The position numbers and the translations under genes are program-made. Shown here one piece after another: positions 24,759 through 34,146 of a stretch of DNA of 58,211 nt. The notes beneath the pieces were generated by a model, which was not told the origin of the DNA, ran no database searches, and saw nothing but the letters and a program-made list of their open reading frames with translations. The stretch's first letter is position 1. Each line of letters opens with the position of its first letter. The stretch lies in NCBI RefSeq assembly GCF_014655715.1, contig NZ_BNBM01000020.1, positions 139,335 through 197,545 of the forward strand. The letters run 5' to 3'. The DNA comes from Streptomyces lanatus (GTDB lineage Bacteria > Actinomycetota > Actinomycetes > Streptomycetales > Streptomycetaceae).

Positions 24759-25507
24759 ATCGGATCCTTCGCTGTCCGATCAGGCGTGGCGAACCGTCCC
24801 GGTCGTCAGTCTGAGGCACCGCTGCCCAGCGGAAGGTACGGCGTTCGCCCTTGGGACCGGTCAACGCCCGCTCGCCTACGGGGTGGTTGCCAGGATCTTG
24901 CAGTGGTCACCGACGCTCGTCAATAATAATTACTAAATTAAGAGTTAGTGGCGATCCCTCGCGCTGGGTACCCCGACTGCCGTGTGCGAGAAGGCGTGTG
25001 GCTCTGAGGGATGCATGAGGGCCGTTCTTCGCGGAAGGGTCCGCGACACCACCGGCCCCGTTCCCGCTGCGGCAGCGCATCATCACTGCATCCGTCGGCG
25101 TCAACTGGGCGCCGGCGCGGCAATGCGGAAGCGGCATGCGGCCGAAGTGCGGCCGGCTGTGAGCTGAGAGGCTGCGAGGGCGGCTTGTCGGCACCGCTCC
25201 AGCGAACCGGCGACCAGCGTGGCCGTGCGCCACGAAGGAGGTCAGGCGTGACGATTCAGCAGATGGCACCTTCCTCATCGTTATCGTCAGTCCCGGGCCG
25301 AAGGACGCGCCGGCGAACACGTCGTTGCCCGCGTGCGGACCCCCAGTGCCGAGCAGCTCAGCTGACGGCTGTTGAACGGGCCGTGCACCCACCGCACAGG
25401 CGAGCTCGGCACCTGCCCTCCGCGCGTGTCGGCACGGCCTGGAGGATGCCTTTGGATCAGGGATTGATGGGCTTGCGCCGCACATCGGACCTGTAACGTC
25501 GACACGT
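24759..25507. other. 750-base stretch without a confident gene
   Basis: It carries an AT-rich patch (24920-24945, CAATAATAATTACTAAATTA) unusual for this genome, probably the promoter zone of the galactosidase or an old junction. A GTG at 25249 follows a perfect AAGGAGG and opens an 82-codon frame to 25496, but the product (VTIQQMAPSSSLSSVPGRR and an Arg-rich rest) has no recognisable domain and frame-shifted codon use. I list it only as a possibility. Confidence 0.35.
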
Positions 25508-25912
25508 ATGACAGCAGAGTCACCGGCGCAGACCGTGCAACGCTTGTTCCCGCTGCTGGCCGAGGGGAAGAGTGCGGAGGCGGCGGCGCTGTTCGCCGAC
25601 TCGGTGTCGTTCTCCATCCCGCACCCGCCGGGCATTCCGTGGGTACCGGAGGTCGACTCGGCAGAGGGCATGCGGACCTTTTTCGACCTTCTTCAAACCC
25701 ATGTGCAAGCCAAGGAGCTCGACCTCGGCCAGGTCATCGCCGAGGGTGACGACGTCGTTCTCATCGGGCGCATGGTGTCCGAGGTCAAGAAGACGGGCCG
25801 CTGCATCGACACCGCGTTCGCCCTGCACACCACGGTCCGGGGCGGGCGGATCACTCGCTACCACCTCTACGAGGACAGCTACGCCGTTGCCAGGGCCTAC
25901 TTCGGCGACTGA
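25508..25912 (+). CDS. SnoaL-like / ketosteroid-isomerase-fold protein
   Basis: A 134-residue NTF2-like protein. It has an opening helix (TVQRLFPLLAEGKSAEAAAL), then FADSVSFSIPHPPGIPWVPE, DDVVLIGRMVSEVKKTGRCI and a terminal FALHTTVRGGRITRYHLYED strand pair typical of SnoaL_2 members. No catalytic residues can be named with certainty. ATG start without a strong ribosome-binding site. It stands alone; substrate unknown. Confidence 0.82.
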   Translation: MTAESPAQTVQRLFPLLAEGKSAEAAALFADSVSFSIPHPPGIPWVPEVDSAEGMRTFFDLLQTHVQAKELDLGQVIAEGDDVVLIGRMVSEVKKTGRCIDTAFALHTTVRGGRITRYHLYEDSYAVARAYFGD

Positions 25913-26153
25913 CCGTCCGGCGGGCTCGCTTCCGACGGGACCAGGCTTTTCATCACCTTTAGTGGTCACCCAGCCGATCCAGTACAGGGCCGCGCGGACT
26001 GCGGCGGGGCGATACCGTCGTGGTGCCTTGCTCGGCGACAGGATGACAAGGCTCGGGCGGCCCCCGTACAACCGCGCCCTGGTTCGGGGCGCCTGCCGAC
26101 GTCCATCCCGTCGACATGCTGAGTGCGGTTGATCTCGTTGGCGTGCGGGGGCT

Positions 26154-27038
26154 TCAGCCGATCTGGATGTCGAGTTGTCCAGCGATGGTGGTGAGGGCTG
26201 TTCCCAGTGGGAGGGCGACGCGGGTGACGGCGTGGCGATCGCCCCGCGTCGGGTCCCGGTTGATGATCAGTACCGGTTTGCCGGTCTGGACCGCCTGGCG
26301 GACGAACCGGAGCCCGGACATCACCGTCAGTGAGGACCCCAGGACCAGCACCGAGGTCGCCTCACGGACCAGCGTGCGGCAGTGTTCGACCCGTTGCGGG
26401 GAGACGTTCTCGCCGAAGAACACCACGTCCGGTTTGAGGATGCCCGCGCAGAGCCTGCAGGGCATGACACGGAAGTCTCCGACCTGTTCGTCCGTGAGGT
26501 CTGCGTCGCCGTCCGGGTTGATCGCTGCGGCCACCGGATCGAAGCCCGCGTTGGCCTCCGTCAGGCGTTCTGCCAGTTCACGGCGCGGGCTGAAGGAGCC
26601 GCAGGAGAGGCAGACGACCCGCTCCAGGCTTCCGTGGAGCTCCACGACATTCTTGCTGCCCGCGGCCTGGTGCAGGCCGTCGACATTCTGAGTGATCACA
26701 GCAGTGAGCAGACCGTGCCGCCCGAACGCGGCCACCGCCTGGTGCCCGGCATTGGGGCGGGCGCGGCCGAAGGTGCGCCAGCCGAGGTGGCTGCGTGCCC
26801 AGTATCGACGTCGGGCCTGCTCGCCGGCGGTGAACTCCTGGTATGTCATCGGTGTGTGCCGACTCAGGCTCCCGCCCTCGCCTCGGTAATCGGGGATACC
26901 CGACTCCGTGGAGATGCCCGCCCCGCTGAGTATCAGCACGCCGCCGGTGCCCAGTGCATCCGTGACCGGCTTCAGATCGGTGGTGGCCGACGGCCAGTCC
27001 TGAGTCGGGGTCCAGGCGAGAGTGGGGCGCATGCGCAT
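26154..27038 (-). CDS. Sir2-family NAD-dependent protein deacylase
   Basis: A 294-residue sirtuin. GVLILSGAGISTESGIPDYR is the NAD-binding GAGxS motif. TAVITQNVDGLHQAAGSKNV has the TQNxDxL motif, and VVELHGSL the catalytic His. VVCLSCG and MPCRLCAGILKPDVVFFGE give the four zinc cysteines, and VLGSSLTV plus LIINRDPTRGD close the NAD pocket. It is expected to remove acetyl or other acyl groups from lysines, possibly on acyl-CoA synthetases as in other actinobacteria. It has no operon partner. Confidence 0.93.
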   Translation of the reverse strand: MRMRPTLAWTPTQDWPSATTDLKPVTDALGTGGVLILSGAGISTESGIPDYRGEGGSLSRHTPMTYQEFTAGEQARRRYWARSHLGWRTFGRARPNAGHQAVAAFGRHGLLTAVITQNVDGLHQAAGSKNVVELHGSLERVVCLSCGSFSPRRELAERLTEANAGFDPVAAAINPDGDADLTDEQVGDFRVMPCRLCAGILKPDVVFFGENVSPQRVEHCRTLVREATSVLVLGSSLTVMSGLRFVRQAVQTGKPVLIINRDPTRGDRHAVTRVALPLGTALTTIAGQLDIQIG

Positions 27039-27394
27039 GGCGCCAGGGTACGCAGCGGGTTGCCGTCACGTTCTTTCGCAGCGACGGCCTGGGTCCGTCC
27101 CTGACTGCGCAGACGCATCCGTGTGCTCGCCGGGCGACCGGCGCCGCAGCGATGATCAGCCGAGCCATGCCTGGCTGCCTGTGGTGGTGGCGGTCATCAG
27201 CCGAGTCCAAGATGAATCGATGGTGACCAGAAAATCGCATTTTAGACCGTCTTAATGTTGTAATTCTGACAGGAGTGCAGCCAGGACCATTGAATCCGGC
27301 GTCCGAGCTGGCCGGAAGATCCGCAGCGAGTGGCCGTCGGCAGCCTTGGGGGAGCGCAGGCGGATCACACAGGCGCCAGGAGGAAGGTTGCTCA
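27039..27394. other. Intergenic region before the hybrid kinase gene
   Basis: 356 bases holding the promoters of the leftward sirtuin and the rightward kinase. The stretch 27225-27270 (GAAAATCGCATTTTAGACC and after) is comparatively AT-rich and may contain the kinase promoter. No gene or clear operator is seen. Confidence 0.4.
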
Positions 27395-30300
27395 ATGACC
27401 CGGCCCGATGACCCGCGCACCGCGGCGGCCCGGATGTTCGCCGAGGCCGGTGTGTTCGGCGAGCTTCTGGCCGGAATCGAGTGGGCGGCGACACCGCTCG
27501 GGCCTCCAGAGTCCTGGCCGGGGCCCCTGGTGGACACCCTGCGCCTCATGCTCACCTCTGAGCACGGGATGGCCCTGTACTGGGGCACCGAATTCGCCAC
27601 GTTGTACAACCAGGGCTCCTCGCCCATCGTCGGTGCCAAACACCCCTGGGCACTCGGCAGGCCCTACAAGGACGTGTTCCCCGAAGTCTGGGACCACCCC
27701 GTGAGCTCCCACTTCCACTATGTGATCGACACCCGCAGGTCCCTGCTGATCCCCGATGAGCCGCTCATCATGGAGCGCCACGGGTTTCCGGAACAGTGCT
27801 ACTTCGACTCCTCCTTCCAGCCCGTGCTCCTGGACGACGGCACCGCCGGCGGCGTGTTCCAGATCATCACCGAGACCACCGGCCGGGTACTGGGCGAGCG
27901 CCGACTGCGCCTGCTGAGCGAGACCGGCGCCCGCACCGCCGGGCTGCTCACCCCGGACGAGGTGGCCCGCGTCGTCGCGGAGGTGCTGGACTCGTATCCC
28001 GAGGAGGTCCCGTTCATGGGCCTGTACCTGGCCTCCGAGTCGGGGAAGCTGCGGCCGGCGGCCTCCGCCGGGCTCCAGCCGGCGCCTGAGCAGGTCTCGC
28101 GGAGCGCGGGGGACGCGTCACAGATCCCGGCCCGGCTGGCGCAGGTGGCCGCCGACGGTGCCCCTGCCACACTGCCTGCCGCCGCGCTCACCGGCGGCAA
28201 CACGGCCGGGCAGCACACCGCGGCCTCCTGGCTCCCCGTCGAGGAGGCACTGGCTCTGCCGCTGGACTGTGCGGGGCAGATGGGCGGCGTCCTGGTGGTG
28301 GGCGTCAACCCCTGCTTCCCGCCGTCCGGGGCCTACCGGGACTTCCTGGAGGTGCTCGCCGCCGCCGTGGCAGGGGCGCTGACGGCCGCGCTCGCCCACG
28401 ACGAGCAGCGTCGCCGGGCGGAGGCACTGGCCGAGCTGGACCGGGCCAAGACCACCTTCTTCGCCAACGTCAGCCATGAACTGCGCACCCCGCTCACCCT
28501 GCTCCTGGGCCCGCTCCAGCAAGCCCTGGCCGACGAGGCCCGGCCCGAGCGGCGCGAGCAACTGGAGCTCGCCGAGCGCGGTGCTCTGCGCCTGCTGAAG
28601 CAGGTCAACACCCTCCTGGACGTTGCCAGGGCCGGCGCCGGGCAGATACGCCCGACTCTCGAGCCGGTCGAACTCGCCGGTGCCACGGCCGAGCTGGCCG
28701 GGGTGTTCCGTTCCGCCTTCGAGGCGGCCGGACTGACGCTGGAGGTGGACTGCCCACCGTTGGCCAAACCGGTGCCCCTGGACCGGGAGATGTGGGAGAA
28801 GATCGTCCTCAACCTGCTGAGCAACGCCCTGAAATTCACCTTCACCGGCGGCGCCCGGGTCCAGGTGGCTTCGGCCGGCGACCGGGCCAGGCTTACCGTG
28901 ACCGACACCGGTACCGGCATCCCCGCGAACGAGCTGCCGCGCCTGTTCGAGCGCTTCTACCGAGTCCGCGGCGCCCGCTCCCGCTCCCACGAGGGCAGTG
29001 GCCTCGGGCTGGTGCTGGTGAAGGATCTGGTGGAAGCACACGACGGCACCGTCGGCGTGGACAGCCTTCTCGGGCAGGGCACCACCGTCACCGTGGACCT
29101 CCCGTTCGCCGACACCCACCGAACACGCCCGGTCCCGCCCGCGGCCGACGCCGGATCTCCCGGGGAAACCTCCAGGAAGGCCGGCCGGCCGGGCCGCGCC
29201 ACGGCCTATGTGGATGAGGCACTGGGCTGGCTGACGCCTGACCCCGTCCAGACGGCAGCCGCACCCACCCCGTACGTCCCCGCGGCCCACAATGCCGCCC
29301 ACGGCCCCGGCCCGCACGAAACCCACCGCCCCCACCGGCCCCGCCTTCTGGTCGTCGACGACAACGCCGACATGCGTGCCTACCTCACCCAACTCCTCCA
29401 GCCCGACTACGACGTGCTGCCTGCCGCCGATGGCCGGGCCGCCCTGGAGGTGGCCTTGGCGCAGCCGGTGGAGCTGGTGCTCAGCGACGTGATGATGCCC
29501 CGCATGGACGGCTTCGAGCTGGTCCGGGCACTGCGCGCCGACCCCCGCACCGCCCGCCTGCCCATCGTCCTGCTCACCGCCCGCGCCGGCGAGGAGGAAT
29601 CCGTGCAGGGTCGGCAGGCCGGCGCCGACGACTACCTGGCCAAACCCTTCTCCGCGCGTCAGCTGCTTGCGCGCGTCCGCACCGGGTTGGAGCTGTCGCG
29701 GCTGCGCGAACAGGTCCTGACCGAGACCCGCAACCAGCTCGCCGTACTGGCCTCCCTTGCCGACGCGGGCCTGCGGCTGTCCGCCACCCTCGACCCGGAC
29801 CAGATCCTCCAGACTGCCGGCCAGATCTTGCTGCCCGACTTCGCCGACCAGATCAGCGTCCACCTGACCGACGCGAGAACCGCCCCGGTGCAGTCGCCCC
29901 CGACATACATCGCAGGCGCTCCCCTTCTTGCCCGCGAGGTCCTGGCCACCGCTGCCGCCCAAGCGATCAACGGCACAGCCCCGGCCTCAGCAGGCCCGCA
30001 CCCATCTTCCGTTTCCATGCTGGCCCTGCCGCTGCACGCTCACGACCGGACACTGGGGGCCCTGGTACTGGTCCGGCAGGCCGACTACGACGCGGTCGAG
30101 CACAAGTATCTGGAGAATCTCGCCCACCGCCTGGCCCTGGCCTACGACAACGCGACCCGATACCACAACGAGCGCCGCCTCGCCCTGACCCTGCAGCGCG
30201 CCCTGCTGCCCCACAGCCTGCCCCAAGTGCCCGGAGTACGCCTGGCCACCCACTACGGGGCCAGCAACCGCGGCGCCGAGGTCGGCGGCGACTGGTACGA

Positions 30301-30886
30301 CGTGCTCGCACTGCCCGACGGCGGGGCGGGGTTCGCCATCGGCGACGTCATGGGCCACGACGTGGATGCCGCCATCGTGATGGGCCAGCTCCGCTCCGCC
30401 CTGCACAGCCTCGCCATGGAGGGCGCCGGCCCCGCCCAGGTGCTGGCCAGGCTGGACGCCTACTTGCAGTCGATCGACACCGAACGCTTCGCCACCTGCC
30501 TGTACGCTGTCTACGACCCACACCGCCACCGCCTGTGCTACGCAGCCAGCGGGCACCTGCCGCCCCTGCTGATAGTCGCCGAAATCTCCTATCTGGAGCT
30601 GCCCCCGGCGCTGCCGCTGGGACTGGGCAGCGCCCCGGTCGACCGCGACGTGGCGTTCCCGCCCGGCACCAGCCTCCTGCTGTACACCGACGGCCTGGTG
30701 GAAAACCGTGCCCTGTCCCTGGACGGCTGCCTGGCGGCCCTGCGCCAGACCTGCGCCACGTTGCCGCCCGCCGCCCGCACCGACCCTCAACAGATCACCG
30801 AACGGGCCCTGGAGCTACTCAACGCCCCCGACCGGGTCGACGACGACACCGCCCTGCTCGCCGCCACCGCCGAACCAGCGCCTTGA
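27395..30886 (+). CDS. Hybrid sensor histidine kinase / response regulator / SpoIIE phosphatase
   Basis: A 1,163-residue four-module signalling protein. Residues about 20-150 are a PAS-like sensor (ALYWGTEFATLYNQGSSPIV). About 170-345 are GAF-like. H361 lies in the HisKA H-box (FFANVSHELRTPL), followed by N, G1 and G2 boxes (NLLSNALKF, DTGTGIP, GSGLGLVLVKDL). Near 650-770 is a receiver domain with phospho-acceptor D698 (VLSDVMMPRMDG) and the conserved KP (YLAKPFS). A second GAF covers about 790-930, then a PP2C-type SpoIIE phosphatase (EVGGDWYDVL, GDVMGHDVDAA, DGLVENR, DDDTALL). The ATG after AGGAGGAAG is clear; the frame opens upstream without homology. The protein probably links a His-Asp relay to dephosphorylation of an anti-anti-sigma factor. 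Confidence 0.92.
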   Translation: MTRPDDPRTAAARMFAEAGVFGELLAGIEWAATPLGPPESWPGPLVDTLRLMLTSEHGMALYWGTEFATLYNQGSSPIVGAKHPWALGRPYKDVFPEVWDHPVSSHFHYVIDTRRSLLIPDEPLIMERHGFPEQCYFDSSFQPVLLDDGTAGGVFQIITETTGRVLGERRLRLLSETGARTAGLLTPDEVARVVAEVLDSYPEEVPFMGLYLASESGKLRPAASAGLQPAPEQVSRSAGDASQIPARLAQVAADGAPATLPAAALTGGNTAGQHTAASWLPVEEALALPLDCAGQMGGVLVVGVNPCFPPSGAYRDFLEVLAAAVAGALTAALAHDEQRRRAEALAELDRAKTTFFANVSHELRTPLTLLLGPLQQALADEARPERREQLELAERGALRLLKQVNTLLDVARAGAGQIRPTLEPVELAGATAELAGVFRSAFEAAGLTLEVDCPPLAKPVPLDREMWEKIVLNLLSNALKFTFTGGARVQVASAGDRARLTVTDTGTGIPANELPRLFERFYRVRGARSRSHEGSGLGLVLVKDLVEAHDGTVGVDSLLGQGTTVTVDLPFADTHRTRPVPPAADAGSPGETSRKAGRPGRATAYVDEALGWLTPDPVQTAAAPTPYVPAAHNAAHGPGPHETHRPHRPRLLVVDDNADMRAYLTQLLQPDYDVLPAADGRAALEVALAQPVELVLSDVMMPRMDGFELVRALRADPRTARLPIVLLTARAGEEESVQGRQAGADDYLAKPFSARQLLARVRTGLELSRLREQVLTETRNQLAVLASLADAGLRLSATLDPDQILQTAGQILLPDFADQISVHLTDARTAPVQSPPTYIAGAPLLAREVLATAAAQAINGTAPASAGPHPSSVSMLALPLHAHDRTLGALVLVRQADYDAVEHKYLENLAHRLALAYDNATRYHNERRLALTLQRALLPHSLPQVPGVRLATHYGASNRGAEVGGDWYDVLALPDGGAGFAIGDVMGHDVDAAIVMGQLRSALHSLAMEGAGPAQVLARLDAYLQSIDTERFATCLYAVYDPHRHRLCYAASGHLPPLLIVAEISYLELPPALPLGLGSAPVDRDVAFPPGTSLLLYTDGLVENRALSLDGCLAALRQTCATLPPAARTDPQQITERALELLNAPDRVDDDTALLAATAEPAP

Positions 30887-31200
30887 ACCGGTAGAGCGCG
30901 CCGCACGCCAGGCCGGTGTAGGCCGACTCGTCGCCCCACAGCGGCACCGTCAGGCACGTCTGATTCAGCGTCTCGCCGAGGTGGTTCATCTCCTGGGCGG
31001 GTGCATCCTGCAGCCGGTCCAGGATGCGCATCATCCCCGGCGTGATGCGGTTCGCCGCGCCTGACCCTGGCGGACAGCGCGTGCCTGGCGAGCCGGAACA
31101 GGTGGTCTCGTTCCTCCAACGACAGGTGCAGGCCGACCTCGGACAGCAGATCGTCCCGCTCACGGCGGCCCGCGCGGAAGACGTGTCCGACCGGTTCGCC
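30887..31200 (-). pseudogene. XRE/MmyB-type regulator, frameshifted fragment
   Basis: On the minus strand, LHLSLEERDHLFRLARHALS in one frame continues near 31055 in another as RITPGMMRILDRLQDAPAQE, MNHLGETLNQTCLTVPLWGD and ESAYTGLACGALYRF. That is the middle of the MmyB-like ligand domain of XRE regulators. The N-terminal helix-turn-helix is gone and the C-terminus is cut at the kinase gene. The fragment fills the gap between the kinase and lacI-type genes. Confidence 0.7.
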
Positions 31201-31228
31201 AAACCGGCCCGAAGACCCTCGCCTACGG

Positions 31229-32257
31229 TCACGTACGCGCCGAAGCCTCTTCGCGGGGCGGCGCTGTTGAGGCGCGTACCACGAGTTCGGTGGCGAGTTC
31301 GATGTGGTGGGACTCGACCTTTTCGCCGTTCGCCAGTCGGAGGGCGGTGCGCAGGGCGGCGCCGCCCATCTCCCGTAGCGGCTGGCGCACGGTGGTCAGG
31401 GGCGGTGAGGCCATCTGGGCGAGGCTTGTGTCGTCGAAGCCGATCACGCTCAGGTCTTCGGGGATGCGCAGGCCTCGGGCCCGGGCGGTCTCGATGACAC
31501 CGAGGGCGATCTCGTCGTTGCCTGCGAAGATCGCAGTCGGTGACTCTTGCAGCCCCAGTAGCGCCGTGGCGCCGAGCAATCCGGCCTCGTACGTGAATTC
31601 TCCGGGCCGGACGTAGGTGTCGGGTACCTGTGCTCCTTGCGCCTCCATGGCGGCGCGGTAGCCGTGCATGCGTGCCTGGTTGCATACGGCCATGGCCGGT
31701 CCGCCGAGATAGGCGACGCGGCGGTGGCCCAGGGAGAGCAGGTGCTGGGTCGCGGCCAGGCCGCCAGCGAAGTTGGTCGCCCCGACGCTGTTGACCCGGC
31801 TGTCCGGGAGGTGCAGCGGGTCCAGCACGACCAGCGGCAGCCCGGCCCGGGCCAGTTCGCTCAGGTGCGCTGTGGTGTACACACTGGTGACCGCGATGAC
31901 GGCGCGGCGCCCGGCTGAGACCAGGTCACGGGCCCAGTGCGGGGCGCGGGAGGCCCTACTGACCACCACCGAGGCCCCCAATTCGGCGGCGGAGTCGATG
32001 ATGCCTTCCAAGGTCTCGGCCACGTACGACTTCAGGCCGCCCTTGAACTGCACCTCGATGGTCGGGGTTTCGATGGCCTCGGTGTGGCGGAACACGGGTG
32101 CGAGGTAGTGGTGCTGATGCAGTAGTTCCTGCACCCGGGCGCGTGTCTGCGGCGCCACGTCACCGCGACCGTTGACCACTTTGGACACGGTCGCGACGGA
32201 AACCCCAGCCGCTTGGGCGATGTCCGCCAACGTGGTGCGCCTGGTGTTCGCTCGCAT
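31229..32257 (-). CDS. LacI-family transcriptional regulator
   Basis: A 342-residue LacI/GalR repressor. TLADIAQAAGVSVATVSKVV is the helix-turn-helix, followed by the hinge (QELLHQHHYLAP) and a periplasmic-binding-protein-like effector domain (LGHRRVAYLGGPAMAV; SVIGFDDTSLAQMASPPLTT). The ATG follows GGGAGGAA. It is divergent from a sugar ABC operon with a GH3 glycosidase, the arrangement of Streptomyces bxlR/bxlEFGA and cebR/cebEFG, so a disaccharide such as xylobiose or cellobiose is the likely inducer. CGAAA-type half-sites in the intergenic region are candidate operators. Confidence 0.9.
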   Translation of the reverse strand: MRANTRRTTLADIAQAAGVSVATVSKVVNGRGDVAPQTRARVQELLHQHHYLAPVFRHTEAIETPTIEVQFKGGLKSYVAETLEGIIDSAAELGASVVVSRASRAPHWARDLVSAGRRAVIAVTSVYTTAHLSELARAGLPLVVLDPLHLPDSRVNSVGATNFAGGLAATQHLLSLGHRRVAYLGGPAMAVCNQARMHGYRAAMEAQGAQVPDTYVRPGEFTYEAGLLGATALLGLQESPTAIFAGNDEIALGVIETARARGLRIPEDLSVIGFDDTSLAQMASPPLTTVRQPLREMGGAALRTALRLANGEKVESHHIELATELVVRASTAPPREEASART

Positions 32258-32612
32258 CGGTTCGGTTCCTCCCAGTTGTACGTCCCCCGGTGTGGTGAGC
32301 CGCTGGTCGGGCCGGCAACGCGGGTGGAACCGGTCAACCGTACGGCAACCTGGCACCGAGCCCGTCCGGGGAGGTGCCGACGAGCCCTTCGACCGCGACA
32401 GGTCCCACGGGCCAACTGCCGTACCGGCCGGGAGAGGTGACCGAGACCGTGTCGGGCCTCTGGCGGCACAGCGCTTTCGCATTCCGCGAACGCATCCTCC
32501 CGCTGTGGCGGCCGGGCTGTGCCACCTTCCCCACCACCGTCGTCTCGGCCTGGAGAGCAGTGCTTCGCCGCAATCATCGCGTCCCCTCCTCTCGCTCTCA
32601 ATGTGTATGGTT

Positions 32613-32625
32613 CGAAACTATTTCG
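32613..32625. promoter_or_regulatory. Candidate LacI operator (CGAAA-N3-TTTCG)
   Basis: CGAAACTATTTCG is a perfect 5-3-5 inverted repeat in the LacI/ABC intergenic region. A second related dyad, TTTCGAAA, lies at 32776-32783 just before the binding-protein gene. CGAA-containing dyads are, as I recall, used by BxlR-type repressors of Streptomyces. Confidence 0.55.
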
Positions 32626-32719
32626 GTCTCTGTCAGGGTTCCTTGAGGGCCGTCCTCGCCCGATACTACGCAGCTGACCGCCGCCCTTGCTGCCGTCTGA
32701 CAAGGCGACTGCACATGCC

Positions 32720-32749
32720 TTGACAGGGTGTCAGGCCGAAACCTAACTT
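32720..32749 (+). promoter_or_regulatory. Probable promoter of the sugar ABC operon
   Basis: TTGACA at 32720-32725 and TAACTT at 32744-32749, 18 bases apart, form a housekeeping-type promoter about 90 bases upstream of the binding-protein start. A CGAAA half-site (32738-32742) lies between the two boxes. The rest of the 578-base intergenic region has no gene I can support. Confidence 0.55.
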
Positions 32750-32835
32750 GCACGAACAGAGCTCGAAGAAGGCTGTTTCGAAAACCTTTCACCATGATTC
32801 ACGAGAAGCCGGTGGCTCTCGAGTGCGGAGAAAAC

Positions 32836-34146
32836 ATGGCGCTCTCCCGACGTACCCTCATCGGCCTGGCCGCCGGCCTGCCGGTCTCCGCGGCGCTGGC
32901 GGCCTGCGGCTCATCCGGTCCCGGCAAGAGCGGCGGTGGAGCCACGTACTGGTACCTGAACGGCCAGCCGCAGGAAAGCGTCCGAGCCGGTGCGGTGGAC
33001 GCGTTCAACCAAGCTCACCCCAAGGAGCAGATCAAGGACACCACCTTCCAGAACGACGCGTACAAGACGAAGATCAAGACCGCCATCGGCGCGGGGCAGG
33101 CGCCCACCATCATCTGGGGCTGGGGCGGCGGGACGCTGCGTACCTACGTGGAAGCGGGCCAGGTCGAGGACCTCACCTCGTGGTTCGACGAGCATTCCGA
33201 GGTCAAGAAGCGGTTGTTCCCGTCCTCGTTCGGCGCGGCAACCGTCGACGGCAAGATCTACGCGATGCCGTGCGAGACCGTGCAGCCGATCATCCTCTAC
33301 TACAACAAGAAGGTCTTCGAGCAGGTCGGCGTGAAACCGCCGAAGTCCTGGGACGACATCATGGCGCTGGTGCCCAGGTTCAACGCGAAGGGAATAGCGC
33401 CGTTCTCCCTCGGTGGCCAGTCCCGGTGGACGAACATGATGTGGCTGGAGTTCCTGTTCGACCGCATCGGCGGTCCCGAGGTGTTCCAGGCCATCATCGA
33501 AGGCGAGAAGAACGCCTGGTCAAACCCGGACGCCATCACCGCGCTGGCCAAGGTGCAGGAGCTGGTCAAGGCCGACGGGTTCGTCAAGGGCTTCTCCTCG
33601 ATCACCGCGGACTCCAACGCCGACCAGGCGCTGCTGTACACCGGCAGGGCCGCGATGATGCTGCACGGCGCCTGGTCGTACGGCATTCAGCAGGCCGATG
33701 GCGGGGACTTCGTCCCCGGCGGCGGGCTGGGCTACATGACCTTCCCGCCCGTCGAAGGCGGCAAGGGTGATCCGAGCGACACCGTCGGCAACCCCGCCCA
33801 GTACCTGTCCATCTCCTCGAAGGCCAGCGCCGAGCAGAAGAAGATCGCCAAGGACTACTTCACCACAGGCGTCCTCCAGGACGCCGAGGTGAAGAAGTGG
33901 ATCGACAACGGGTCGGTGCCGATCCGGCTGGGCACGGAGAAGCTGCTGGCCGCCTCCAAGAGCGCCGATTTCCTGCAGTTCACCTACGACATCGCCAGCA
34001 AGGCCCGGGTGTTCGGCCAGTCCTGGGACCAAGCGCTCAGTCCGACGGCCGCCGAGACCCTGCTGGACAACATCGCCAAGTTGTTCCAACTGTCCATCTC
34101 GCCACAGCAGTTCGCCCGCAACCTCAACGCGGTCACCGGCAAATGA
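32836..34146 (+). CDS. Sugar ABC transporter substrate-binding lipoprotein
   Basis: A 436-residue family 1 (carbohydrate) extracellular solute-binding protein. MALSRRTLIGLAAGLPVSAA is an export signal with RR, and LAAC provides the lipobox Cys at residue 24. A Gly/Ser linker and the mature domain follow (PTIIWGWGGGTLRTYVEAGQ, DGKIYAMPCETVQPIILYYN, FSLGGQSRWTNMMWLEFLFD). The ATG follows GGAG; the frame opens 36 codons upstream without a signal. It should bind an oligosaccharide at the outer membrane face for the two permeases. It overlaps the first permease by ATGA. Confidence 0.92.
   Translation: MALSRRTLIGLAAGLPVSAALAACGSSGPGKSGGGATYWYLNGQPQESVRAGAVDAFNQAHPKEQIKDTTFQNDAYKTKIKTAIGAGQAPTIIWGWGGGTLRTYVEAGQVEDLTSWFDEHSEVKKRLFPSSFGAATVDGKIYAMPCETVQPIILYYNKKVFEQVGVKPPKSWDDIMALVPRFNAKGIAPFSLGGQSRWTNMMWLEFLFDRIGGPEVFQAIIEGEKNAWSNPDAITALAKVQELVKADGFVKGFSSITADSNADQALLYTGRAAMMLHGAWSYGIQQADGGDFVPGGGLGYMTFPPVEGGKGDPSDTVGNPAQYLSISSKASAEQKKIAKDYFTTGVLQDAEVKKWIDNGSVPIRLGTEKLLAASKSADFLQFTYDIASKARVFGQSWDQALSPTAAETLLDNIAKLFQLSISPQQFARNLNAVTGK

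Noticed and set aside
25249..25496. 82-codon frame after a perfect AAGGAGG
   Set aside because: The ribosome-binding site is good, but the product is Arg-rich low-complexity sequence with no recognisable family; kept only as a remark in the intergenic entry.
24907..25671. 254-codon minus-strand open frame overlapping the SnoaL-like gene
   Set aside because: It runs through the coding strand of the SnoaL-like gene, has no domain and no ribosome-binding site; its composition looks non-coding.
28118..29962. 614-codon minus-strand open frame
   Set aside because: Antisense shadow of the hybrid kinase gene, Gly/Val/Gln-rich without any domain.
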